Below, one piece after another: positions 1-7,159 of a stretch of DNA of 7,685 nt. Source of the stretch: Candidatus Neomicrothrix sp. UBA2110. Lineage in GTDB: Bacteria > Actinomycetota > Acidimicrobiia > Acidimicrobiales > Poriferisodalaceae. Position 1 is the stretch's first letter. Each line of letters begins with the position of its first letter. Under the pieces are notes generated by a model. The model worked only from the letters and a program-made list of their open reading frames with translations, was not told the DNA's origin and did no database searches. The stretch is from positions 1-7,685 of the forward strand of contig DCYM01000135.1 in NCBI GenBank assembly GCA_002331465.1. Direction: 5' to 3'. The translations under genes were made by a program, and so were the position numbers.

Positions 1-42
1 CCCGCAGGCACGTAACTTTGGTCTACCGTCGGCACGAGTCTC

Positions 43-48
43 AAGGAG
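43..48 (+). promoter_or_regulatory. ribosome binding site of the alpha/beta hydrolase
   Basis: AAGGAG lies 5 nt before ATG 54. It decides this start over the upstream in-frame TTG at 18, which has no such motif visible in the 17 bases before it. Confidence 0.7.
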
Positions 49-53
49 TGCGT

Positions 54-797
54 ATGACAGTCGTTCTTATCCATGGCAACCCCGAGACCGACGCTATCTG
101 GGATCCGTTGCGCATTGAACTGGCGCGAGATGACGTTATCGCTTTGTCCCCTCCAGGATTTGGTGCACCTCTCCCCGAGAACTTCGATGTCACTAGTGAC
201 GGATATCTGCATTGGCTCGCGCAGGAGCTCGAGAAACTTGACGGACCGATCGATTTAGTTGGTCACGATTGGGGCGGCGTCCTCGTCGTTCGCCTCGCTA
301 TGACCCGACCTGACCTGATTCGTTCATGGTGCACCGACATCATCGGGATCTTTAACCACGAATATGTCTGGCACGACGCTGCTCAAAGCTGGCAGGGACC
401 AGACGGAGAATCCGCAGTTAGGGCCCTGATTGATTTATCTGAGTCGGATCGAAGAGCAATCTTTGCTCAATTAGGTATGGGTGAATCTGTAGCTACCAAA
501 GTTGCGCCTTGGGTAAATGACGACATGGGCCAAGCCATTCTTGGTCTGTATCGCAGTGTCTCCCAACCGGTGGTTGGAAAACTCGGTGAGGCGTTACACG
601 ATGCCGCCCAACGTCCCGGTCTGTGCATCGTTGCTTCAGAAGACACATACACCGGCGGCGAAATGCTGCATCGGCAGGCAGCGGATCGATCGGGGGCAGA
701 AGTTGCATTCCTCGAAGGGTTGGGGCACTGGTGGATGTGTGAAGATCCGACTCGGGCTGCAGAACAGTTGAATCTCTGGTTCGACAAGCAAGACTAG
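54..797 (+). CDS. alpha/beta hydrolase (haloalkane dehalogenase / epoxide hydrolase-like)
   Basis: A 247-residue cytoplasmic alpha/beta-hydrolase-fold enzyme. Seen: the oxyanion-hole motif HGNPET (residues 7-12), the nucleophile elbow GHDWGG with Asp72, a candidate acid Asp197 (ASEDTY), and the base His225 in GLGHWW. An aspartate nucleophile followed by Trp is typical of haloalkane dehalogenases, fluoroacetate dehalogenases and epoxide hydrolases. Ser-type esterases have GxSxG here instead. Residues from about 100 to 180 form the cap region, which sets the substrate, so dehalogenase and epoxide hydrolase cannot be told apart. The protein is shorter than the roughly 290-300 residues usual for those enzymes because it starts almost directly at the strand before HGNPET. 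I chose ATG 54 because AAGGAG (43-48) sits 5 nt upstream; an in-frame TTG at 18 would add 12 unremarkable residues. Lacking a predicted export signal, it should be soluble. The next gene on this strand starts 139 bp downstream, and that gap carries a possible promoter, so co-transcription is uncertain. The fold is secure; the reaction is not. Confidence 0.88.
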   Translation: MTVVLIHGNPETDAIWDPLRIELARDDVIALSPPGFGAPLPENFDVTSDGYLHWLAQELEKLDGPIDLVGHDWGGVLVVRLAMTRPDLIRSWCTDIIGIFNHEYVWHDAAQSWQGPDGESAVRALIDLSESDRRAIFAQLGMGESVATKVAPWVNDDMGQAILGLYRSVSQPVVGKLGEALHDAAQRPGLCIVASEDTYTGGEMLHRQAADRSGAEVAFLEGLGHWWMCEDPTRAAEQLNLWFDKQD

Positions 798-862
798 GCC
801 CGGAGCAGCCACAAACAATTCGGAGATTTTCGCGACATCAAGTAGGGCAGAAACAACCAACC

Positions 863-892
863 TTGGTATCTGAGGATGCAACGAGGTGTAGT
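863..892 (+). promoter_or_regulatory. possible promoter of the molybdopterin-subunit gene
   Basis: TTGGTA (863-868) and TGTAGT (887-892) are separated by 18 bp. Each matches the sigma-70-type consensus at four of six positions. They would start transcription near 899, leaving a leader of just under 40 nt before ATG 937. The -10-like box lies inside an inverted repeat, AACGAG-N7-CTCGTT (880-898). This is a consensus match by eye only, so it is tentative. Confidence 0.35.
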
Positions 893-898
893 CTCGTT
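880..898. repeat. 6-bp inverted repeat over the putative -10 box
   Basis: AACGAG (880-885) and CTCGTT (893-898) are perfect inverted copies separated by 7 nt. The spacer contains most of the candidate -10 box TGTAGT. The arrangement is compatible with an operator for a dimeric repressor or with a small 5' hairpin. A six-base half site could also arise by chance. Confidence 0.35.
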
Positions 899-936
899 CC
901 TGCTCTCAAACAAGCACGACAAACCAGGGGACATTC

Positions 937-3207
937 ATGGCGTCACAGGGTTCAATCCTAGGCAATGCAGTATTGAGGAAAGAAGATCCCGGTCTCTTAA
1001 CGGGCTCCAACGCCTACGTTGATGACCTAGACATTGATACGGCTCAGATCGTGTTTGTGCGTTCAACCATGGCCCATGCTTCAGTGCTTGATGTTGATAT
1101 CAGCGAAGCCGAAGCCATGCCAGGTGTTCTAGCTGTGTACACCTCCAATAACCTCGAATTTGAAGCAGTGAATCAGTCTGAGTTCATGGATCCATCCATG
1201 AACCGTCCACCTCTAGCAGTTGGTCGGGTGCGGTTCGTCGGCGACATCATCGCCGCGGTCGTAGCTGAAACAAACTCTCAGGCGGTCGACGCGGCTGAGT
1301 TGGTAATCGTTGATTATGACCCGCTTCCAGCTAACGCCGATATCGAAGCTGCGCTCGCTGACGGGGCTGATGTGTTGTGGGAAGGCGCTGAAAGCAACGT
1401 CTGTTTTGCTATCGGGAACGAGTACGACGGACCCGATGTAACTGAAGGAGCAGATGTCGTTGTTAGTGAGCGCATCGTTACTCAACGCCTAGCTGGCGTT
1501 CCGATGGAACCCAATGGTTGTGTCGCTATACCTGAGGGCGACTCAATGACGTTCTATGCCTCAACCCAGACAGCACACGGGCTACGCGACGGTCTCGCTC
1601 CAAACCTCGGATTTGAGCCAGAAAATCTGCGAGTGATAGCTCCTTGGGTGGGTGGTGGTTTCGGACCAAAAGCCGGGCTATATATCGAGTACGTGCTTTG
1701 TGGGAAAGCGGCACAAGAATTAGCGAGACCTGTCAGGTGGACAGAACAACGCAGCGAGAACATGGTTGCAATGGCTCAAGGTCGCGCCATGGTGATGAAC
1801 GCAGAGTTGGGCGTAAATAACGACGGGTCAATAGTCGGTCTGCGCGCTCGAGTCGTTGCAGACGCAGGTGCTTATCCCGCTCTTGGGGCCATTCTTCCGA
1901 TGCTGACCATGCAGCTAAGTCAAGCGGTCTACGACATTCCAGCAATTGACTTCTTTGCCCAATCAGTTGTTACTAACACGACCTTTATCGGCCCATATCG
2001 TGGAGCGGGGCGACCTGAGGCGACCCAAATGGTGGAACGAATTCTTGATAAAGCGGCTCACTCGATCGGCATGGACCCAGCGGAACTGCGGAGGAAAAAC
2101 TACATACAACCGGATGCATTTCCGCTCACCACACTGGTTGGTTCCAACTACGACTCCGGGGAGTACGAACGCGCACTTGACGCCGTGCTGGAGGCTTCTG
2201 GATACGCAGAACTGCGAGCAGAACAAGCCCGACGGCGCGAAGCCGACGATCAAAACCTTCTCGGGATTGGTGTTTCGTCATATGTCGAGGTGACGGCACC
2301 CATCGGCCTGCACGTCGAATATGGAAGTTGTGAGATCAACGACGACGGTTCAGCGACTATCAAAGTCGGCACGAGCTCGCATGGCCAGGGACACGACACC
2401 GCTTTTTCTATGATCGTTAACGACATTCTCGGCATTCCAATGGATCAGGTAACCCACGTCGACGCCGACACCGAGGATGTGCCACGAGGCGCTGGGACTC
2501 TTGGTTCTCGATCTCTTCAAACTGCTGGCTCCGCCGTCTATGAGGCATCGAAAGTCGTTCTCGACAAAGGTAAACAACTCGCGGCGAATCTCTTAGAAGC
2601 AAGTGTCGATGACATCGTGGTTGGTGAGGGCGCCCTCCAAGTGGCCGGCGTCCCGGCCAAGTCGGTGAGTTGGACTGAGCTCGCGGCAGCAGCTGCAGAA
2701 CAAAAGATCGAAGGTGGCTTGGCTCACGAACTTGACTTTGACGGCAGCGACGCCACATATCCCTTCGGTTCACATGTAGCAGTAGTCGAAATTGACCGCG
2801 AGACTGGTCGCGTTGACTTAATCCGCCACATCGCGGTAGACGACTGCGGAACTATCCTCAACCCCATGCTGGTCAACGGCCAGCAGCACGGAGGAATCGC
2901 CCAAGGCATCGGTCAAGCGCTGTGGGAGCATGTGCGTTACGACGAGGATGCGAACCCCGTAACAGCAAGCCTCATGGACTATTTGATGCCATCGGCCGCT
3001 GAATTTCCTAGCTTCGAGGTGTCAAATACCGAGACCGCCAGCCCACGCAACCCGTTGGGTGCCAAGGGAATAGGCGAATCGGGCACAATCGGTTCGACAC
3101 CAGCGGTCCACAACGCCGTGTGTGATGCTCTCGTTCATTTGGGAGTTGAACACGTCGATATGCCGTGCAGCCCACAAACGGTGTGGAACGCACTTCAAAA
3201 CGTTTAA
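937..3207 (+). CDS. xanthine dehydrogenase / CO dehydrogenase family molybdopterin-binding (large) subunit, form II-like
   Basis: A 756-residue molybdenum hydroxylase large subunit, full length for the CoxL/XdhB family. These subunits bind the molybdopterin cytosine dinucleotide cofactor and hydroxylate or oxidise carbon substrates; partner FeS and FAD subunits carry the electrons. Seen in order: an N-terminal a/b-hammerhead-type domain (GSILGN..LRKEDP..LTG, residues 5-23, to about 130), GGGFGPK (239-245), GPYRGAGRPEA (352-362), QGH (484-486), GSRSLQTAGSA (523-533), and the catalytic loop GAKGIGESG (708-716) with active-site Glu714. True CO dehydrogenase (form I) has AYxCSFR at the active-site loop. 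Here it reads PYRGAGR, with Gly356 in place of the copper-binding Cys, so CO oxidation is unlikely and the substrate is unknown. Start ATG 937 is preceded by AGGGG (926-930) at 6 nt. No CoxS or CoxM homologue lies within the window on either side, which is unusual for an enzyme that needs them. Confidence 0.93.
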   Translation: MASQGSILGNAVLRKEDPGLLTGSNAYVDDLDIDTAQIVFVRSTMAHASVLDVDISEAEAMPGVLAVYTSNNLEFEAVNQSEFMDPSMNRPPLAVGRVRFVGDIIAAVVAETNSQAVDAAELVIVDYDPLPANADIEAALADGADVLWEGAESNVCFAIGNEYDGPDVTEGADVVVSERIVTQRLAGVPMEPNGCVAIPEGDSMTFYASTQTAHGLRDGLAPNLGFEPENLRVIAPWVGGGFGPKAGLYIEYVLCGKAAQELARPVRWTEQRSENMVAMAQGRAMVMNAELGVNNDGSIVGLRARVVADAGAYPALGAILPMLTMQLSQAVYDIPAIDFFAQSVVTNTTFIGPYRGAGRPEATQMVERILDKAAHSIGMDPAELRRKNYIQPDAFPLTTLVGSNYDSGEYERALDAVLEASGYAELRAEQARRREADDQNLLGIGVSSYVEVTAPIGLHVEYGSCEINDDGSATIKVGTSSHGQGHDTAFSMIVNDILGIPMDQVTHVDADTEDVPRGAGTLGSRSLQTAGSAVYEASKVVLDKGKQLAANLLEASVDDIVVGEGALQVAGVPAKSVSWTELAAAAAEQKIEGGLAHELDFDGSDATYPFGSHVAVVEIDRETGRVDLIRHIAVDDCGTILNPMLVNGQQHGGIAQGIGQALWEHVRYDEDANPVTASLMDYLMPSAAEFPSFEVSNTETASPRNPLGAKGIGESGTIGSTPAVHNAVCDALVHLGVEHVDMPCSPQTVWNALQNV

Positions 3208-3235
3208 ACCCTCTCATGGATAACCAAAACGTTTA
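3196..3235. repeat. two direct copies of CAAAACGTTTA, each with the palindrome AAACGTTT
   Basis: CAAAACGTTTA occurs at 3196-3206 and again at 3225-3235, 29 bp apart. Each copy contains the 8-bp perfect palindrome AAACGTTT. The first copy overlaps the last codons and stop of the molybdopterin-subunit gene. The second lies in the 69-bp convergent gap and also forms CGTTT-AGAT-AAACG (3230-3243). It could be paired protein-binding sites, part of a termination structure, or chance in an A/T-rich gap. Confidence 0.5.
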
Positions 3236-3238
3236 GAT

Positions 3239-3260
3239 AAACGCGGTGCAGCCCCGTTTT
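3239..3260. terminator. weak hairpin between convergent genes, possible terminator
   Basis: AAACGCGG (3239-3246) can pair with CCCCGTTT (3252-3259) around the loop TGCAG, with one C-C mismatch in an 8-bp stem. Only a short run of T follows on the + strand (3257-3260, partly inside the stem). The position between convergent stop codons (3207 and 3277) suits a terminator, but the structure is weak and overlaps an alternative fold at 3230-3243. Confidence 0.3.
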
Positions 3261-3276
3261 ATCGCTCTGCAGCAGT

Positions 3277-4602
3277 TCATGCCTCAACGAGCAGGATCAG
3301 GGCTATCGCTGTGAGCGACGCGAGAAGCAGCACCAGGGGTACCTGACCGCTCAGGTCCTCTTTTCGACGCAGCGTCGCAAGCGCTCGATCATGACCGACC
3401 ATCACTCCAGCCACATGGCCTCCGACAATACCTAACGCCTGAATTACTGCAATCACGGTCGGGCCGATGATCCGGTAATTGACATATTCATCAGCGGTGC
3501 CAAACAGGTTCCATCCTCGATCGAATGGGTCGCTGATTTGAATTAGCAGCTGCTGACCTTCAAAAACGCCCATTCCTACGTAATGAGCGATGGCATATCC
3601 CACAGCAACTGGAACTAGTGACAAAGCAAAGCCGTCTTCGAAATCGGCGTCATCGTTGTCGTCTTTGCGTTGCATCCACCTCACACAACCCAAAAACAAC
3701 GCTGTAATCAGCGCCATCGAAAAGAGTAAGCCCATTGTGTTGAACACAGTTGCATTCCAACCATGACGGGCACTGATGATGTTTCCCCACCAACCCGTTC
3801 TGGACAGGCCATCGAAAGAAGTGCCGCCAAGCACCACCAGCATTACCGCCGATAAACCCACCTGCGGGTGAACTTTCCCTAGACCCACCAATGGGCGACG
3901 AACATAAAGATGTCCGTCTTGAACATGAGTTGGTGAGATCGCGGCAACTAGTCGACAAAACACCGCCAGTGGGTCGTGTGAGCGTAACCACCCGCGACCT
4001 TTCACCAAGGCCCCGATGCCGCTCCACGCCGACCAAATTATGAGCATTAGTGCCAACGGCGTGCGGCCAGCGGGACGGTGATATGCCAACTCCAACCAGA
4101 GGAATCCACACAGCAACGCTGCGGCCGGATACAAGGACCAACCATTGTTTGCATCTTCGCCGAGTCGCCGGCCTCGCACATCGGCAAGAGTCTCGAACGG
4201 ACTCATCCATCGCCATAGATCACCAAGGAATGCAGATCCGACGGGAATGACAATCCATAGCGCCACGAAAACGATACGGGGCGCCATATTTACGACGGTG
4301 TCGTCAGCCACAACGAAGCAAGACGCGACTGCTAGACCAACAAGCACGATGCCAAAGATTCGCCCAAGGATCAGACTTCCTCGGCCAATCACAGAACCCA
4401 AGTCGAGCACCATGAGACCCGCTGCCGCACCTGGAAAACGCGATTCACGCCAACCAGACACCAGAGCCGCAAAGGAAATGAGTAGGGCCGCCGCCGCTAC
4501 CAAACCCAAGGTATTTAACGACATTGGTAACTCCCCAGGGGGACCCACGCCATGCCCATAGAGAGAAGCAACCATTCCTGTGGAGAGTAGAGGAGCGAAC
4601 AC
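3277..4602 (-). CDS. polytopic membrane protein, resembles 'fenitrothion hydrolase' (FedB-like) family
   Basis: A 441-residue integral membrane protein with about nine or ten hydrophobic segments (roughly 29-50, 82-99, 108-127, 156-173, 181-200, 247-260, 288-307, 325-345, 379-403, 420-438). Conserved-looking motifs are GHGVG (16-20), GDLWRWMSPFE (127-137), GGTSFDGLSRT (259-269), LVPVAVGYAIAHY (329-341), DRGWNLFGTADE (361-372) and GGHVAGVMVGHDRA (394-407). I recall this pattern from actinobacterial proteins annotated as fenitrothion hydrolase. That name comes from one pesticide-degrading system, and the native role is unknown to me. Repeated His residues next to membrane segments could bind a metal or haem; this is speculation. 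GTG 4602 is the first start after an in-frame stop (TAG, 4614-4612). ATG 4575, with TACTCT 8 nt upstream and AGGA adjacent, is a real alternative giving 432 residues. Either start leaves at most a stub where I would expect a signal peptide. The gene is divergent from the thiolase. Confidence 0.85.
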   Translation of the reverse strand: MFAPLLSTGMVASLYGHGVGPPGELPMSLNTLGLVAAAALLISFAALVSGWRESRFPGAAAGLMVLDLGSVIGRGSLILGRIFGIVLVGLAVASCFVVADDTVVNMAPRIVFVALWIVIPVGSAFLGDLWRWMSPFETLADVRGRRLGEDANNGWSLYPAAALLCGFLWLELAYHRPAGRTPLALMLIIWSAWSGIGALVKGRGWLRSHDPLAVFCRLVAAISPTHVQDGHLYVRRPLVGLGKVHPQVGLSAVMLVVLGGTSFDGLSRTGWWGNIISARHGWNATVFNTMGLLFSMALITALFLGCVRWMQRKDDNDDADFEDGFALSLVPVAVGYAIAHYVGMGVFEGQQLLIQISDPFDRGWNLFGTADEYVNYRIIGPTVIAVIQALGIVGGHVAGVMVGHDRALATLRRKEDLSGQVPLVLLLASLTAIALILLVEA

Positions 4603-4660
4603 GAATGGGCACTACCCCATCAAGTGGAGGTAGTGTTTCCGACGTCGCTAATCCTGCATG

Positions 4661-4666
4661 AAGGGA
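4661..4666 (+). promoter_or_regulatory. ribosome binding site of the thiolase
   Basis: AAGGGA sits 5 nt before ATG 4672. It favours this start over the upstream in-frame GTG codons at 4624 and 4633. Confidence 0.65.
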
Positions 4667-4671
4667 CTCAT

Positions 4672-5901
4672 ATGAGCACCGACGCATCGACCGACCCGGT
4701 CATCGTTGCAACCGCCCGCAGCCCAATCGGTCGAGCCTTTAAAGGCTCGATGACCGAAATTCGCCCTGATGATCTCAGCGCCCAGATCGTTACCAAGGTC
4801 TTGGAGAAGGTTCCTGAACTTCCACCAGAGGAAATAGAAGACCTCATCATGGGTACCGGCTCCCCAGGTGGCGAACAGGGATTCAACATTGGTCGCGCAA
4901 CAGCAATACTTGCCGGCCTGGGAGATGTTGCAGGAACCACCGTCAATCGATACTGCTCGTCATCACTTCAGACGATCCGTATGGCAGCGCACGCAATCAA
5001 AGCCGGTGAAGGCGACGCTTTCATCGCAGCTGGCGTCGAATGCGTTTCTCGCTACGGAAAAGGGAACGCAGACAGCTTGCCTGACACCGCAAATCCCACC
5101 TTTAAAGCACCGGGTGCACGGTCAAAGGTACGCGCTGAGGGCGGTCACGGTGACTGGGCCCCAGCCGACGGACTACCTGACCTTTATATAGCTATGGGAC
5201 AAACAGCCGAGAACGTCGCTGAGCTGAAGGGCGTAAGTCGCGAAGCCATGGACGAGTACGGGGTCATGAGCCAAAACAAGGCAGAAGCAGCGATTGAGCG
5301 TGGCTTCTTCGAAATGGACATCACTCCCGTGGTCATGCCCGACGGCACTGTGGTTTCCACCGATGACGGTCCTCGCTCCGGCGTGACATTGGAAGCTGTT
5401 TCTCAGCTGAAGCCGGTATTTCGCCCCGATGGACGGGTAACAGCGGCCAATGCATGTCCTCTGAACGATGGAGCGGCGGCGGTTGTAGTTATGAGTCGAA
5501 AGCGAGCCGAAGAGCTCGGGATCACACCTCTTGCTCGGGTTATTGCCAGCTCGGTATCTGCACTCAACCCCGAAATTATGGGGCTTGGACCTATCGAAGC
5601 GATCAAACGTGTGATGGCTAGGGCCAACATGACGATGAGCGACATCGATCTGGTCGAGATCAACGAAGCGTTCGCTGCTCAGGTCATTCCCTCCGCTGAT
5701 GAGCTTGGCATTGACATGGTCAGCCAGCTCAACATCAACGGCGGCGCAATCGCGCTTGGCCATCCGTTTGGTCAAACTGGCGCACGCATAATGACGACGC
5801 TAATCAACGGACTTCAAGATTCCGACAAAACATTTGGTTTGGAATCCATGTGCGTTGGCGGCGGCCAAGGAATGGCGATGGTCATCGAACGTCTCAGCTG
5901 A
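4672..5901 (+). CDS. acetyl-CoA acetyltransferase (thiolase), FadA6-like
   Basis: A 409-residue thiolase, typical length, which cleaves 3-ketoacyl-CoA with CoA or condenses acetyl-CoA in reverse. Both domains and all catalytic residues are present. These are nucleophile Cys95 in NRYCSSSLQT, NEAF (331-334), His364 in GGAIALGHPFGQTGAR, and Cys394 in SMCVGGGQGMAMVIE at the C terminus. The usual NASG-NDGAA segment reads NACPLNDGAAA (261-271), a variant I associate with actinobacterial FadA-type thiolases. The whole sequence resembles mycobacterial FadA6, which acts in sterol-ring degradation, but no other sterol gene is here, so the substrate stays open. ATG 4672 is chosen because AAGGGA (4661-4666) sits 5 nt upstream; in-frame GTGs at 4624 and 4633 would add 16 or 13 unlikely residues. 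The 69 bp to the divergent membrane gene must hold its promoter; TAGTGT (4631-4636) is a candidate -10 box. It is followed by a convergent gene and a hairpin. Confidence 0.95.
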   Translation: MSTDASTDPVIVATARSPIGRAFKGSMTEIRPDDLSAQIVTKVLEKVPELPPEEIEDLIMGTGSPGGEQGFNIGRATAILAGLGDVAGTTVNRYCSSSLQTIRMAAHAIKAGEGDAFIAAGVECVSRYGKGNADSLPDTANPTFKAPGARSKVRAEGGHGDWAPADGLPDLYIAMGQTAENVAELKGVSREAMDEYGVMSQNKAEAAIERGFFEMDITPVVMPDGTVVSTDDGPRSGVTLEAVSQLKPVFRPDGRVTAANACPLNDGAAAVVVMSRKRAEELGITPLARVIASSVSALNPEIMGLGPIEAIKRVMARANMTMSDIDLVEINEAFAAQVIPSADELGIDMVSQLNINGGAIALGHPFGQTGARIMTTLINGLQDSDKTFGLESMCVGGGQGMAMVIERLS

Positions 5902-5928
5902 TATCAGTTCAGTTTGAGTTTTACAGTT

Positions 5929-5959
5929 GAATTGGCGCCCGCAAAGCGGGCGCCAATTC
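5929..5959. terminator. GC-rich perfect hairpin between convergent genes, likely bidirectional terminator
   Basis: A perfect 14-bp stem runs from GAATTGGCGCCCGC (5929-5942) to its exact reverse complement (5946-5959) around the loop AAA. It sits between the thiolase stop (5901) and the convergent methyltransferase stop (5969), so it can serve both. Neither side has a run of T after the stem. Hairpins without a U-tract are often proposed as terminators in actinobacteria, which suits this position. Confidence 0.75.
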
Positions 5960-5968
5960 GCGCTCTAC

Positions 5969-7159
5969 CTAGATATTTTTGATCCACCCTGAAACCACCT
6001 CTACATGACTGGTTTGCGGGAACATATCAAGAACGTCGACGCGGTCCAGTTCGTAACCAGCTGAGGTCATCAGTGCAGCATCTCGACCAAGAGCTCCAGC
6101 ATCACAAGACACCAAAAGCACGTGAGGGGCTTCAGTCTTTTGGATAACCTCCACCCCCTCAGCACGCAACCCCGAACGAGGCGGGTCGGCAATCACCACA
6201 TCCGCTAGTTCAGGTACCCACTGTTCGACAGAACTGCGGTGAATAGTGACGTGCGGATCAAGATTGTGGGCCGCGTCTGCAACCGCCGAAGCTGAAGATT
6301 CGACCGCCGTGACCTTCTCGAACCAGTCGCCGACCGTTCCAGAGAAGAGGCCGACCCCAGCGTAAAGATCGACCAACACCTGTTCACCTACATCATGCAG
6401 GGCCAGCCATTCAGCGGCGAGCGCGACCAACATTTCGGCACCTTCAGGAGAACTTTGGAAAAAAGAACGAGCCGATATTTTCCACGTCATCCCGGCGGCT
6501 TCTTCGAAGATGTAGGCCTCGTCGCCTTTACGGGCCCGGTTCCTACCAATGACTGACACCTGGTCAGGAACCCGAAACCCTTCCGCAGTTGGCTCCCCCA
6601 TCACCAACCGGTCCCCGGTGCGGGCACCGACTCTTATAGTCACCTCAGATGCTTCAGCGAAAAATCCTTCCAACAAAATTTCGTCGATGAGTGGATGAGC
6701 GATCAAACAATCATCAACTTGAACCAATTCGTTCGAGTGGGCACGTCGGTACGCTGCACGACCATTTTCAACGCCAAGTCGAACGGTTGTCCGATACCTC
6801 AAGGGTTCGGGCCCAGCGACATATCCAACGTCTGGAGAGGTGATCGATCCGAGCTTCCTCAGAGCATCCTCCACTAGTGAGACTTTTCCCTCAATCTGGG
6901 CTTCTTCACTCAAATGCTGCCAATCACACCCTCCGCACCCCCTGGGAACGTGATGGCACAACGGTTTCCGTCGCCCGTCGCCGGCCGAAAGGACCTCAAT
7001 AATCGTCCCTCTGGTGTAGCGACTCTTCTCTTCGGTTATATCGACAAGTAGGTCATCATCTACTGCAGCACCTGCAACAAACACGACGCGTCCGTCCTCT
7101 AATCGACCTACCCCGTCCCCTCCGACGGCAAGATCGTAAATGTTGACGCGTTTCGACAT
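5969..7159 (-). CDS. class I SAM-dependent 5-methyluridine RNA methyltransferase (RlmD/RlmC/TrmA family)
   Basis: A 396-residue RNA (uracil-C5) methyltransferase, which transfers a methyl group from SAM to a uridine in rRNA or tRNA. Seen in order: an N-terminal TRAM-like RNA-binding domain (about 3-57), 4Fe-4S ligands Cys68, Cys75, Cys78 (CHHVPRGCGGC) and Cys151, SFFQSSP (232-238), SAM motif VDLYAGVGLFSG (263-274), IADPPRSGL (323-331), nucleophile Cys352 in VSCDAGALGRD, and base Glu387 in DMFPQTSHVEVV. The iron-sulfur cysteines are typical of the RlmD/RlmC (RumA/RumB) branch and absent from E. coli TrmA. Actinobacterial members are not easily assigned to one uridine, so no symbol is given. 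It starts at ATG 7159 with no convincing Shine-Dalgarno. TAGTCT (7172-7167) ends 7 nt upstream, which suggests a leaderless transcript. The divergent rpe begins 24 bp away. Confidence 0.93.
   Translation of the reverse strand: MSKRVNIYDLAVGGDGVGRLEDGRVVFVAGAAVDDDLLVDITEEKSRYTRGTIIEVLSAGDGRRKPLCHHVPRGCGGCDWQHLSEEAQIEGKVSLVEDALRKLGSITSPDVGYVAGPEPLRYRTTVRLGVENGRAAYRRAHSNELVQVDDCLIAHPLIDEILLEGFFAEASEVTIRVGARTGDRLVMGEPTAEGFRVPDQVSVIGRNRARKGDEAYIFEEAAGMTWKISARSFFQSSPEGAEMLVALAAEWLALHDVGEQVLVDLYAGVGLFSGTVGDWFEKVTAVESSASAVADAAHNLDPHVTIHRSSVEQWVPELADVVIADPPRSGLRAEGVEVIQKTEAPHVLLVSCDAGALGRDAALMTSAGYELDRVDVLDMFPQTSHVEVVSGWIKNI

Noticed and set aside
18..53. Longer hydrolase start at TTG 18
   Set aside because: It is a rare start codon with no ribosome binding site; the ATG at 54 has AAGGAG at ideal distance.
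2417..2773. 118-codon - strand frame inside the molybdopterin-subunit gene
   Set aside because: It is Arg-rich antisense sequence opposite well-conserved enzyme motifs (QGH, GSRSLQTAGSA).
937..3207. Aerobic carbon monoxide dehydrogenase (form I CoxL)
   Set aside because: The active-site loop is PYRGAGR, not AYxCSFR, so the copper-binding Cys is missing, and coxS/coxM are not adjacent.
3650..4216. 188-codon open frame on the - strand in another frame of the membrane-protein gene
   Set aside because: It overlaps the hydrophobic, motif-bearing frame throughout; its own translation is Arg/Ser-rich without family features.
4145..4561. 138-codon + strand frame antisense to the membrane-protein gene
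   Set aside because: The translation is Arg/Thr/Pro-rich, typical of an antisense shadow of a hydrophobic protein, and no ribosome binding site is visible.
5173..5775. 200-codon open frame on the - strand inside the thiolase gene
   Set aside because: It is fully antisense to an unmistakable thiolase, has low-complexity basic/His-rich composition and no recognisable motif; it is a codon-bias shadow.
937..5901. A single catabolic operon of molybdenum hydroxylase, membrane protein and thiolase
   Set aside because: The membrane-protein gene is on the opposite strand between the two, so they cannot be one transcript; any functional link is only by proximity.
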